DNA from: Dongia_B soli
GTDB lineage: Bacteria; Pseudomonadota; Alphaproteobacteria; Dongiales; Dongiaceae
Direction: 5' to 3'
NCBI RefSeq assembly: GCF_034044715.1
Contig: NZ_JAXCLW010000004.1
Span: 186,001 to 250,000 of the forward strand
Length of the DNA: 64,000 bases
Part shown: positions 34,966 through 42,856 of the stretch, piece after piece
Layout of the letters: each line of letters begins with the position of its first letter
How positions within the stretch are numbered: the stretch's first letter is position 1
Notes under the pieces: generated by a model
Database searches by the model: none
What the model saw: the letters and a program-made list of their open reading frames with translations, nothing else
What the model was told of the DNA's origin: nothing
Made by a program: the position numbers and the translations under genes

Positions 34966-36087
34966 TCAGTCGTCGAAATCCTGTGGTGCTTCATCGGTAA
35001 CCGATAGGATCGGTCCGTCATGCGCGGCATTGTCCTCGGCGGCATCGTCCTCATCCTTCATCGCAGCGCGATGAGCTTCGACAATTTCCATCACCTCGCG
35101 CAGCAGATCCCGCACACCCAGGCCGGTTGCGCCGGAAATCGCCCGCACCGGTTCGACGGCGTTCTTGCCCCGGCCGCGCTTCAGTTTGGCCGCTTTGGCG
35201 AGCTGCTTCTGCTTTTCCAGAATGTCTTCCGGCAGCAGCGCGTCGCATTTATTGAGCACGAGCAGTTCCGGCTTTGCCGCCAGGACCGGGCTATAGGCCT
35301 TCAATTCGGCACGAATCGTCTTATAGGCATCGACCACGTCATCCTGCGTCCCGTCGATCAGATGAATGAGAACACCACAGCGCTCGACATGGCCAAGAAA
35401 ACGATGGCCCAAGCCGGCGCCGTCATGGGCGCCCTCGATCAGGCCGGGAATATCGGCAAGGACAAATTCGCGGTTATCGACATGCACCACACCCAATTGC
35501 GGATGCAACGTCGTGAAGGGATAGTCGGCGATCTTCGGCTTGGCGCGGCTGGTTGCTGCCAGCAGGGTCGACTTGCCGGCATTCGGCAGGCCGACAAGAC
35601 CGCAATCGGCGATCAGCTTCAAACGCAGCCAGACCCAGCGTTCCTCGCCGGGCCAGCCCTGGCCGTGCTGGCGAGGGGCCTGGTTGGTCGCGGTTTTGTA
35701 ATGGGCATTGCCGAAGCCGCCATCGCCACCGCGGCAGAGCGTGACGCGCTGGCCCGCTTTCTTCAGATCGTAGAGCACCGTCTCGCGATCCTCATCCAGG
35801 ACCTGTGTACCGACCGGCACCCGCAAGGTGATGGTCTCGGCATCGGCGCCGGACCGATTCCGGCCCGAACCGTGATAGCCCCGCCGCGCCTTGAAATGCT
35901 GGGCGTAGCGGTAATCGATCAGCGTGTTGAGATTGGGCACGGCCTCGATAACGATATCGCCGCCCCGCCCGCCATTGCCGCCGTCCGGGCCGCCGAATTC
36001 AATGAACTTCTCGCGCCGGAAGCTGACGCAACCGGCACCGCCGTCGCCGCTCTTCACAAATATCTTTGCCTGGTCGAGAAATTTCAT
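34966..36087 (-). CDS. obgE: Obg/CgtA ribosome-assembly GTPase
   Basis: 373 aa. It is the late 50S assembly and stress-response GTPase. The Gly-rich Obg fold (residues 1-158) has GGDGGAGCVSFRREKFIEFG and HGSGRNRSGADAETI. The G domain shows G1 GLPNAGKSTLLAA, G3 DIPGLIEGAHDGAGLGHRFL and G4 NKCD, ending in an acidic tail (DEDDAAEDNAAH). It follows rplU-rpmA after an intrinsic terminator. Confidence 0.97.
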   Translation of the reverse strand: MKFLDQAKIFVKSGDGGAGCVSFRREKFIEFGGPDGGNGGRGGDIVIEAVPNLNTLIDYRYAQHFKARRGYHGSGRNRSGADAETITLRVPVGTQVLDEDRETVLYDLKKAGQRVTLCRGGDGGFGNAHYKTATNQAPRQHGQGWPGEERWVWLRLKLIADCGLVGLPNAGKSTLLAATSRAKPKIADYPFTTLHPQLGVVHVDNREFVLADIPGLIEGAHDGAGLGHRFLGHVERCGVLIHLIDGTQDDVVDAYKTIRAELKAYSPVLAAKPELLVLNKCDALLPEDILEKQKQLAKAAKLKRGRGKNAVEPVRAISGATGLGVRDLLREVMEIVEAHRAAMKDEDDAAEDNAAHDGPILSVTDEAPQDFDD

Positions 36088-36129
36088 TTTCCTGTCCGCT
36101 TTCTGGTTGCGGCGATTTCAAACGAATTG

Positions 36130-36168
36130 GGAAATAAGAAAGGGGAATGGCCTGAAGCCATTCCCCTT
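36130..36168 (-). terminator. Intrinsic terminator after rpmA
   Basis: AAGGGGAATGGC (36140-36151) pairs perfectly over 12 bp with GCCATTCCCCTT (36157-36168), loop of 5. Read on the minus strand it is followed by TTTCTTATTT, so it looks like a true Rho-independent terminator. It separates rplU-rpmA from the obgE operon, and read-through could still feed obgE. Confidence 0.85.
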
Positions 36169-36223
36169 CCAATCTTCCGGTCGTGAATGGCTGCGCCGAT
36201 CAATCGCCGGCGCGGGAGCTCAT

Positions 36224-36481
36224 TCAGGCCTGCGGGACCACCGAGACGAAGGTCTTGCCACCGGTCGTACGGTGGAACTCCACCTTGCCGGCAGCAGTCG
36301 CGAACAGCGTGTGGTCGCGGCCCATGCCGACATTCTTGCCCGCGTGGACCTTGGTGCCGCGCTGGCGGACGATGATGTTGCCGGCAATAACGGCTTCGTC
36401 GCCAAACTTCTTCACGCCAAGACGGCGGCCGGCGGTATCGCGACCGTTGCGGGAGCTACCGCCTGCTTTCTTATGTGCCAT
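36224..36481 (-). CDS. rpmA: 50S ribosomal protein L27 (bL27)
   Basis: 85 aa starting MAHKKAGGSSRNGRDTAGRR, the near-invariant bL27 N-terminus that reaches the peptidyl-transferase centre. KVHAGKNVGMGRDHTLFA is the central signature. No N-terminal cleavage extension as in some Firmicutes. Follows rplU on the same strand. Confidence 0.98.
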   Translation of the reverse strand: MAHKKAGGSSRNGRDTAGRRLGVKKFGDEAVIAGNIIVRQRGTKVHAGKNVGMGRDHTLFATAAGKVEFHRTTGGKTFVSVVPQA

Positions 36482-36522
36482 TGTGCTGTCTCCTTAATCC
36501 GTCAGATCGACGAGGCCCGGCC

Positions 36523-36837
36523 TCAGGCGACCTTGATATCCGTGATGCGCAGGACGGTCAGCTTCTGGCGATGACCATTCTTGCGGCGATAATTGTGGCG
36601 ACGGTTCTTCTTGAACACGAGCACCTTGTCGGCCTGGGCCTGATCCAGCACCTTCGCGGAAACGCTGGCACCGGCGACGATCGGCGCGCCGAGCTTGGTG
36701 GTGGCATCGTCACCGATCATCAGAACCTGGTCCAGCGACACATCGGCACCGGCCTCAACGTCGAGCTTTTCGACCAGGATGACGTCGTTCTTGGCGACCT
36801 TGTACTGCTTGCCGCCGGTCTTGATCACTGCGAACAT
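36523..36837 (-). CDS. rplU: 50S ribosomal protein L21 (bL21)
   Basis: 104 aa. MFAVIKTGGKQYKVAKNDVI is the bL21 start and FKKNRRHNYRRKNGHRQ the conserved RNA-binding basic segment. First gene of the rplU-rpmA transcription unit; 42 bp separates the two. Confidence 0.98.
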   Translation of the reverse strand: MFAVIKTGGKQYKVAKNDVILVEKLDVEAGADVSLDQVLMIGDDATTKLGAPIVAGASVSAKVLDQAQADKVLVFKKNRRHNYRRKNGHRQKLTVLRITDIKVA

Positions 36838-36879
36838 GATGTCCTGCTCTATTCTTCTTTATATCCGGCCGCCGGCCGG

Positions 36880-36923
36880 AACCCTTCCGGGTGGTGCAAA
36901 AAAACCCTTCCGGGTGGTTCAAA
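36880..36923. repeat. Twin 21-bp repeat in the rplU leader
   Basis: AACCCTTCCGGGTGGTGCAAA (21 bp) at 36880-36900 recurs with one change at 36903-36923. Each copy has a small ACCC-TTCC-GGGT hairpin and is followed by an A-run. It lies 43 bp upstream of rplU on the minus strand, where L21 leader structures can occur. The gap 36838-37205 shows no gene otherwise, only this leader and the tRNA upstream region. Confidence 0.45.
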
Positions 36924-37205
36924 AAACTGGGGCCGCCCGCCCAAGCGCTGTCAGCGCCGATCGGAGGCGACCCATTCCAAGGGCCGGGAATATACTGTCT
37001 ATCGCCCGTCTGTCAATTCGATTCCGCCACCCGGCCGCCGTGAGAAAAGCCGAAGCGGGGTATCGTCGACAAAACCCTAATGCCTTGTTTTTGTTTACAT
37101 TAACCGGAGAAAAACGCAAGCGGCAGGACAATTCGGTAGCGGCCGACAGATACGTCTTGCGAGCCGGACTCCGATCCGTTAGGTTCCGGCCGCCCAACCG
37201 ACTGC

Positions 37206-37295
<90 letters not shown>

Positions 37296-37350
37296 ATCAA
37301 TAGATAAGCCCCTGAAATCCAAAGATACCTAGAGAATAAGAGACTTGTAG

Positions 37351-37369
37351 GTGCGCCCTGGTGTACAAA
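37351..37369. promoter_or_regulatory. Putative integrase arm site, left
   Basis: GTGCGCCCTGG at 37351 is the inverted match of CCAGGCGCAC at 47082-47091 (one base inserted). GGTGTACAAA at 37360 recurs directly at 47067. These paired motifs near both ends of the element suggest arm-type binding sites for integrase or excision factors. Inference from sequence symmetry only. Confidence 0.35.
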
Positions 37370-37395
37370 AAGGGTGTCCAACAGTGTCGAATCTC

Positions 37396-38952
37396 ATGCC
37401 TCAACCTTGGAAGCATCCCAAGCTCGGGACCTACTATTTCCGCAAGATCGTTCCCCCTCACCTACGTGAGGCCGTGGGGCGCTTGAAAGGGCGCAAGTCA
37501 CTTACCGAAATCCGCATCTCTCTCAAAACCACAACCCTCCGAGAGGCGAAGCTTAAGTATCCAGAAGCCGTCGCTGAAGCGGACCGGCTATTGCTCCAGG
37601 CTGCTGACGGTCATGTACGCCTCAGCCATCAACAGATAATCGCCCTTGCAGGGCTGTGGTATAGCCGCGAGCTGAAAGCGCATGAGGCAGAGCCAGGCGA
37701 TCCTGAGGCTCACGATATAGACCTCTCCCTTCTCGAATCAGCGATGGACGAAGGGGACGGCCTTAAGAAAGGCAAGGTTGCGAAAATCATAGCCGAAGAC
37801 GTTGACAGCATCCTTAAGCAGGAGAGCTTGCTAATTGATGGGGCAAGCCGCGCTGACCTTGAAGAACGGATATTTTGGAACAAGGTCGCGCTTCTCAACA
37901 CACTCAAACGGTACGCCGATGGCGACTATCGGCCAGATCCAAAGCTCAAAACATTTCCTCAATGGACCGGAGCCGGTAAGGACCCACCCAAGGTTCCTGT
38001 TACAGGACCGAAGGTTTCCTCGCTTTATGCCTTGATGTCCAAGGAGCGGCGTCATGCAGAGAAAACAGTTTACTCCTGGACGCGCATTCTCGCGAAGCTA
38101 ACGGACTATGTTGGGACCGAGGACGCGAAAAAAATAACAGACATAGACATCATCGGTTGGAAGGACTCTTTGGTTGCTTCCAACCTCGGCCCTAAGACAA
38201 TCGCCGACCGCTTAGTTGTCGTGAAAAGCTTTTTCCGATGGGCCAAAGCGAATAAGCACGTGGAATCGAACCCAGCCTTAGATGTCGAATACAAACCGAA
38301 ACACGACCCGTCGAAGGGTAAACGCCCATATACCGACGCAGAGGCGCGGCTGATTTTACAGGCAGCACGGGACCAAAGGGAGGCGCATAAGCGGTGGGTG
38401 CCCTGGATCGCCGCTTTCACTGGCGCACGTATCGATGAGATATGTGGAGCGATGGTTAGCGATGTGTTGCTGGAAGACGGCATTCATGTCCTACGCATCG
38501 ACCCTGCCTATAGAGAGGTCGGGGCCAGCGTGAAGAATCCCGGCTCAGTCAGAACCGTACCCCTTCACTCTGCGATCATCGCCGAGGGCTTGCTTGATTA
38601 TGTGAAGACGCTCCCGAAAGATGGCCCCCTATTCCCCAAGGTAAAGCCAGATAGATTCGGAAAGCGCGGCGGCAACGGCTCCAAGACTATCGGTAGGTGG
38701 ATTCGTGAAAAGCTTGGTATCACCGATCCCCTCATTCAGCCAAACCACGCTTGGCGGCACCGTCTGGCCGATGAATGTCGTAAGCTTGAAATATCGCGCG
38801 AAGTTCGCTTTGCAATTGACGGGCACAAGCTTGCTGATGTTGGTGATCAATACGGTCTTGGCGTCCCTCTGAAAGTCATGGCTGAGGCAGTAGCCAAGCT
38901 CCCAAACCCTCTGGCGGCAGAGGAAGCGTTGTCCACAGAAACCCCGCAATGA
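37396..38952 (+). CDS. int: Tyrosine recombinase/phage-type integrase
   Basis: 518 aa from the ATG at 37396; the frame is open to a GTG at 37351. An N-terminal DUF6538-like arm (MPQPWKHPKLGTYYFRKIVP) precedes a SAM-like core-binding domain. The catalytic domain has Arg345 in FTGARIDE, His451-x-x-Arg454 in HAWRH, His477 in DGHKLAD and the nucleophile Tyr486 in GDQYG. All five catalytic positions are present, so it should be active. It sits 55 bp from attL pointing into the element and is the likely enzyme for tRNA-Ser integration. Confidence 0.93.
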   Translation: MPQPWKHPKLGTYYFRKIVPPHLREAVGRLKGRKSLTEIRISLKTTTLREAKLKYPEAVAEADRLLLQAADGHVRLSHQQIIALAGLWYSRELKAHEAEPGDPEAHDIDLSLLESAMDEGDGLKKGKVAKIIAEDVDSILKQESLLIDGASRADLEERIFWNKVALLNTLKRYADGDYRPDPKLKTFPQWTGAGKDPPKVPVTGPKVSSLYALMSKERRHAEKTVYSWTRILAKLTDYVGTEDAKKITDIDIIGWKDSLVASNLGPKTIADRLVVVKSFFRWAKANKHVESNPALDVEYKPKHDPSKGKRPYTDAEARLILQAARDQREAHKRWVPWIAAFTGARIDEICGAMVSDVLLEDGIHVLRIDPAYREVGASVKNPGSVRTVPLHSAIIAEGLLDYVKTLPKDGPLFPKVKPDRFGKRGGNGSKTIGRWIREKLGITDPLIQPNHAWRHRLADECRKLEISREVRFAIDGHKLADVGDQYGLGVPLKVMAEAVAKLPNPLAAEEALSTETPQ

Positions 38953-38964
38953 TTCTCAGGAGTT

Positions 38965-39025
38965 CCAGAAACCCCTATAGCCGCTCCTGGGGCAATTGCC
39001 GAGTAGTGGTCCAAGGGGTTTCTGG
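38965..39025. terminator. Inverted repeat between convergent genes
   Basis: CCAGAAACCCCT (38965-38976) pairs perfectly over 12 bp with AGGGGTTTCTGG (39014-39025). It lies between the integrase and helicase-like stop codons, so it may be a bidirectional terminator. The loop is 37 nt and there is no T-run. Confidence 0.4.
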
Positions 39026-39053
39026 GCTGTCCTATAGGGTGTCCCCCTAGTCA

Positions 39054-40967
39054 TTAATGGGTGGGTGTCTGAGATAATCTAAAGCCGTGCGGCTTGGTGC
39101 TCTCCGTGATTCCCGCCATCGCCAACGCTTCGATAAACGCTTGGTTTTTTCTTATCTTCCTGAAATCGGATTTGTCGTAGTTCACCGACTTACCCGCTTC
39201 GCCGAATGTCACAAGTGGGCGACACTCAACTTTCAGTCTGGCATAGATAAACTCAAAAGCAGTCTTTGCCTTTCCTTTGAGGGGCACGGCAGAGACATCG
39301 CCAGATTTCAAGGGTGGTTTCCAGTCCCTTACAGTGGCCCTCGGAAAGATGGTTTCCAGGGATGCAGGGATGCCGCTGCTAGGATGAGCGATAACGAATG
39401 CCTTGCTAGGAGGGCATACGCCATCGACACAACCCCTTACTCGACCACGGCATAGAGCTTGAAGAATGTCGTGAGAATGTTCCCCCAGCTCAATTTTATC
39501 CTTATCTGCCTTCGATAACGCGCCATCGCTGGATGGGTGTTTCGCAGCAGCCATTCCAAGAGATTCAATGACAGAGGATGCATAGAACAGGGTTCCCGCA
39601 AGGATGACATTGGGAATGTCCTTGAAAGTATTGACGGCAAAATGCTGCCCCCAGGTCAGAAATTTGAGCCGATCAGCATTAACTGCGGGATGTGCTTTCA
39701 ACTCTTTCGGTAGATTGATACCTACCGAATGGGGGAGATGGTGAATGATTAGCCAATCCCTGTCGGGGTCGGTCGCAATCATTGCCCTTATTCCCTCGAC
39801 AAGCTTGCGTGGATTCGTTTTCCAACCGCTTTTACTTCCAGATTGCCTCCACACATCGACCGTTAGGTTGTCGTATCGTTTATGGCCCGTAGGTAACTCT
39901 TCCAAACCCTTACGGCGGTTCTTCCAGAATTCATATGTGGTTCTAACTCGGCCCGAAGCATCTAAGATCAATAGCGGAGCTAAATCATCTGGGAGGAAAT
40001 TCTGATGGTCAATGAACAGGTTGGTTTTCCCTTCCCGCCGTACACCCACTTTGCGCCCAGACAAAAACCAAAGCGATTGAATTGTCTCGGCGCGATGGTC
40101 CCAAAGAGTACGCAAGACACCCTTTGCTGTCAGGTCGCTAATGCCGTGCTTCTCTACGAAATCCGGCACCTCGTAAAGTTCTCCATCAGATAGCTCCCGT
40201 AGGTTGTCGCAGATATTCTCTAGGTCGGCAGTAAGCGCAGGATATCGTTTATGCAAGAGCTCTAGGAGTGCCAGAATGGATCGGCGCTCAATCACGATAT
40301 TCCGACCGGGCACCAAGCTTTCATCCCATACCCTTACCTGCCTAGGCTTCCCGCGATAGAAGAAAGCGGAGCAATCCGCAAACTTGCTTCCGCGAAGGGT
40401 CGCATTCTCAAGTCTTTGTTGGGTGGTAAACAAAATTTGGGCATCATTTACCCTGTCCGATCCAAGGCCAGCCTTATTCAATTCCATATCGCTGGTCAGG
40501 ACGGAAAAAGAACAAGGGGAGAAGCCCCCTTCCCCGACCAAATTCTTGATTTCATCAAGTCGGGACAGGAAGACGACAATCCCGACATTCGGATATTTCG
40601 GCGCTAAGTCATACTCTTTGGCGGTGACCACTTCCTTGATGGTCTGGATAAGGGTCTGGGTCTTCCCGATACCGGGATCAAGCGACGACAAATAGTAATG
40701 GGGCAGACAGGTGCCATCTGCCATAGCCTCCATAGTTCCGGCAATGGCGGATAATGCCTTCCATTGATCTGGGCTAGGTTTGTGACCGTAGCTGTGGAAA
40801 GCCCCCTGAAGGCGCGTAAGTGCCCGATGGCGGATACCATCGCCGCAATAGGTTAGCGGCAATGATGGGGGAAGATCATCGTAAGAGGGAAAACCACCTT
40901 TAGAAGGTTTTTCCCCCACATAAGCGGTTTGTCCCGGTCCCGACAGGGACATGGCTGGGTCGGTCAT
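39054..40967 (-). CDS. SF2-helicase-like P-loop ATPase of the element
   Basis: 637 aa. Walker A SSLDPGIGKTQTL (about 95-105), DE of motif II in VRVWDESLV (D215, E216), a DASG element (about 336), and motif VI QALCRGRVRG with Q503, R507 and R509 suggest superfamily 2 helicase layout. No primase or helix-turn-helix domain is evident. Within this element it is a plausible replication or DNA-processing helicase. It is co-oriented with the HNH-like gene, whose stop is 239 bp upstream. A 52-bp sequence in its N-terminal coding region is also present just upstream. I do not recognise a named homologue. Confidence 0.6.
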   Translation of the reverse strand: MTDPAMSLSGPGQTAYVGEKPSKGGFPSYDDLPPSLPLTYCGDGIRHRALTRLQGAFHSYGHKPSPDQWKALSAIAGTMEAMADGTCLPHYYLSSLDPGIGKTQTLIQTIKEVVTAKEYDLAPKYPNVGIVVFLSRLDEIKNLVGEGGFSPCSFSVLTSDMELNKAGLGSDRVNDAQILFTTQQRLENATLRGSKFADCSAFFYRGKPRQVRVWDESLVPGRNIVIERRSILALLELLHKRYPALTADLENICDNLRELSDGELYEVPDFVEKHGISDLTAKGVLRTLWDHRAETIQSLWFLSGRKVGVRREGKTNLFIDHQNFLPDDLAPLLILDASGRVRTTYEFWKNRRKGLEELPTGHKRYDNLTVDVWRQSGSKSGWKTNPRKLVEGIRAMIATDPDRDWLIIHHLPHSVGINLPKELKAHPAVNADRLKFLTWGQHFAVNTFKDIPNVILAGTLFYASSVIESLGMAAAKHPSSDGALSKADKDKIELGEHSHDILQALCRGRVRGCVDGVCPPSKAFVIAHPSSGIPASLETIFPRATVRDWKPPLKSGDVSAVPLKGKAKTAFEFIYARLKVECRPLVTFGEAGKSVNYDKSDFRKIRKNQAFIEALAMAGITESTKPHGFRLSQTPTH

Positions 40968-41049
40968 GATTATTCCTTGAGTTTCGTGGGAATTAAATGG
41001 GGGAAGATTGCTCTAAGAGAGAGGACCACCTTTAGAAGGTTTTTCCCCC
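40866..41049. repeat. Duplicated 52-bp hairpin-forming sequence
   Basis: Positions 40866-40917 (inside the helicase-like gene, codons for about residues 17-34) and 40998-41049 (its 5' flank) share about 52 bp with few changes. Each begins GGGGGAAGAT and ends AGAAGGTTTTTCCCCC, with a CCTT-TAG-AAGG hairpin inside. The upstream copy is not an open extension of the gene (an in-frame TAG occurs). Confidence 0.6.
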
Positions 41050-41205
41050 TGGCAGGTCCTAGTAACGTGGGTCAGCCTGGGCAAATAGAATGGATGGCCG
41101 TCTATGGCCGGTGGGGATGGTTCTCTGGAGTCCTGACAGTCCCTTAGGGCTTATCCCTGGCAAGCCCCCAGGCAGAGCCAAAGCCCGCCAGAGGCTTTCC
41201 TGGGG

Positions 41206-41709
41206 TCACTGAGGACCGATATCAGAGTGAGGCCACTGGCCGTGGTGCAACTCCTCATCCTCCTCTTCCGCCAGCAGCCTATCCAGTTCCCCTAGTCCTG
41301 CCAGACGCTTCTCCCGTTGTTCCCGGTGCCAGGCTGAGTTGTGAGCGAGGCTAACGGCCCAATATTCCTTGTCCGACCCCTTACCCGGCTTGAGATGCAT
41401 GTTGTCTAAGCGGAGGTTTAAGGGATTACGGTCAATGTATCGGACGCCTTGGCCTGTCCTGGCTTCCATAATGAGACGCCCGACGCACAATCCCGATTCC
41501 CGCCCATGCCGCAGCCGGACATGTCCCGATTTAGTAACGCTCCAATTGACCGTCAGCCTAAGCCAGAGAAGCCGCTCAAAAGTTTCGCGGAACAGCTTGG
41601 CGGGTTGGTCGGAATTGGCGACAGGGACAAGCACGATGTTTCTGCCGTCACGATCAATTGCGGGCGTAGGTCGTCTAATAACTCGCGGTCTCTTTCCATG
41701 TGTAGCCAT
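41206..41709 (-). CDS. HNH-nuclease-like protein lacking the lead His
   Basis: 167 aa, basic N-terminus. GLCVGRLIMEARTGQGVRYIDRNPLNLRLDNM fits the HNH pattern of small phage/island proteins, where the usual DH or HxD is replaced by Y-I-D, so catalytic activity is doubtful. The C-terminus is acidic (LLAEEEDEELHH). It may be a DNA-binding relative of homing nucleases. It starts 513 bp from the divergent recombinase, across the dyad-repeat array. Confidence 0.45.
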   Translation of the reverse strand: MATHGKRPRVIRRPTPAIDRDGRNIVLVPVANSDQPAKLFRETFERLLWLRLTVNWSVTKSGHVRLRHGRESGLCVGRLIMEARTGQGVRYIDRNPLNLRLDNMHLKPGKGSDKEYWAVSLAHNSAWHREQREKRLAGLGELDRLLAEEEDEELHHGQWPHSDIGPQ

Positions 41710-41890
41710 GTAGATTCTCCATGTTGTGAGATTGGTGAAAAATTACCCCATCGAAGACTGACGCAGCGCAAATGCCAGCGCAGGGCGAATGCAGCCAGGC
41801 AGCCGCTTAGAGCGCCCTTGGGATGCCCCTAGGCCGCTCTAGGAGCCGCATCAGCCTTCTCGGGTGTATTGGGAGGACAGCCAGTCTGCC

Positions 41891-42078
41891 CTTCACTGGT
41901 GCAACTAAATTCGCCCCCCCTTGGCTGGGTATTCTTAGGTGGGGAAAATTAGCCGTAGTTCGGCGCGGGTATTCTTAGGTGGAACCTAATTACTAGCGGC
42001 CCCCCTCGTGCATTCTTAGGTGCAACTAAATTCGTCACTGGTCCGCCTGAGTATTCTTAGGTGCAGGGAAATTCCCCC
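41891..42078. repeat. Array of five dyad repeats, about 41-bp period
   Basis: ATTCTTAGGT occurs at 41931, 41971, 42012 and 42053, spaced 40, 41 and 41 bp; a diverged copy (CTTCACTGGT) is at 41891. Conserved downstream bases give TTAGGTGCAACTAA, TTAGGTGGAACCTAA (a 6+6 palindrome) and similar. Intervening bases differ. The spacing, nearly four helical turns, would place all copies on one face of DNA. Candidates are iterons, a resolution site for the downstream serine recombinase, or operators. Confidence 0.75.
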
Positions 42079-42151
42079 TATACCGAAAACCCCTCAGAAA
42101 TCACGCCAGCCAAGCCCAGCTTTTCCGCCCCTTCTGGCCTTGCAATATTTC

Positions 42152-42179
42152 TATACGAAATACACTTGATTTCCGTATA
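42152..42179. promoter_or_regulatory. Imperfect inverted repeat before the recombinase
   Basis: TATACGAAAT (42152-42161) and ATTTCCGTATA (42169-42179) form an inverted repeat with one extra base, about 44 bp before the recombinase ATG. It could be an operator or a recombination half-site. Confidence 0.4.
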
Positions 42180-42222
42180 CCAAATTCCAATCTTCCCCTC
42201 AGTCAAACCAGGGGGACAAGCC

Positions 42223-42816
42223 ATGACCACCAAGAAACGTGTAGCCATCTATCTCCGGGTCTCGACCGATGGGCAGACGGCCGAGAACCAAAGGCTAGAA
42301 CTTGAGCGCGTCGCCGAGCTATCCGGCTGGGAGTTGGTCGGGGTTTATGAGGATCATGGTATCAGCGGTGCCAAAGGTCGGGACCAACGCCCCGCCTTTG
42401 ACCGTCTGATGAAAGACGCAGCCCGCCGCAAGTTCAACATGATCGCCGCCTGGGGCCTCGACCGCCTGGGCCGCTCTATGCAGCACCTGGTCGGCTTCCT
42501 AGGTGAAGTCCAGGCCCTCGGTGTTGACCTCTATCTCCACCAGCAAGCCCTAGACACCTCAACCCCGATGGGGCGCTGTGTCTTCCATGTTGCCGGTGCC
42601 TTTGCCGAGTTCGAGCGGGAGATGATCCGGGAACGCGTCAAAGCTGGTCTCAGCCGCGCCAAGGCCAAGGGCAAGCAGCTCGGTAGGAAGACTGTAGGTG
42701 CCGATAAAGAGGAACTGGTGAAGTCCCTCCTGGGTCAGGGGAAGGGTATCCTGAAAGTGGCCAAGGAAGCTGGCGTCGGTGTCTCAGTGGTCCAGCGGAT
42801 CAAAGCCTTAGCATAG
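42223..42816 (+). CDS. Small serine recombinase (resolvase/invertase family)
   Basis: 197 aa from the ATG at 42223. Ser14 in YLRVSTDGQT is the nucleophile. The resolvase domain continues through GVYEDHGISGAKGRDQRPAF, AWGLDRLGRS and AEFEREMIRERVKAGLSRAKAKG (helix E arm). A C-terminal helix-turn-helix (GKGILKVAKEAGVGVSVVQRI) binds DNA. It is likely to resolve multimers or control element recombination. The dyad-repeat array just upstream is a plausible target. Confidence 0.9.
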   Translation: MTTKKRVAIYLRVSTDGQTAENQRLELERVAELSGWELVGVYEDHGISGAKGRDQRPAFDRLMKDAARRKFNMIAAWGLDRLGRSMQHLVGFLGEVQALGVDLYLHQQALDTSTPMGRCVFHVAGAFAEFEREMIRERVKAGLSRAKAKGKQLGRKTVGADKEELVKSLLGQGKGILKVAKEAGVGVSVVQRIKALA

Positions 42817-42856
42817 ATGTGAATTCAAAGAGATTCACAGCCTCGGGCCGAGACGA

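Larger units (their letters stand above)
41710..42222. other. 513-bp non-coding spacer with repeats
   Basis: Lies between the divergent HNH-like and recombinase genes. It holds an imperfect repeat array at 41891-42078 and an inverted repeat at 42152-42179. The 5' half (41710-41890) contains GC-rich sequence with no gene that I can support. Confidence 0.7.

Noticed and set aside
35020..36186. 388-aa + strand frame opposite obgE
   Set aside because: Antisense to a firm obgE.
41891..42078. CRISPR array
   Set aside because: Only about 10-20 bp are shared per unit, copies differ, there are only five, and no cas gene is near. The pattern fits phased binding sites.
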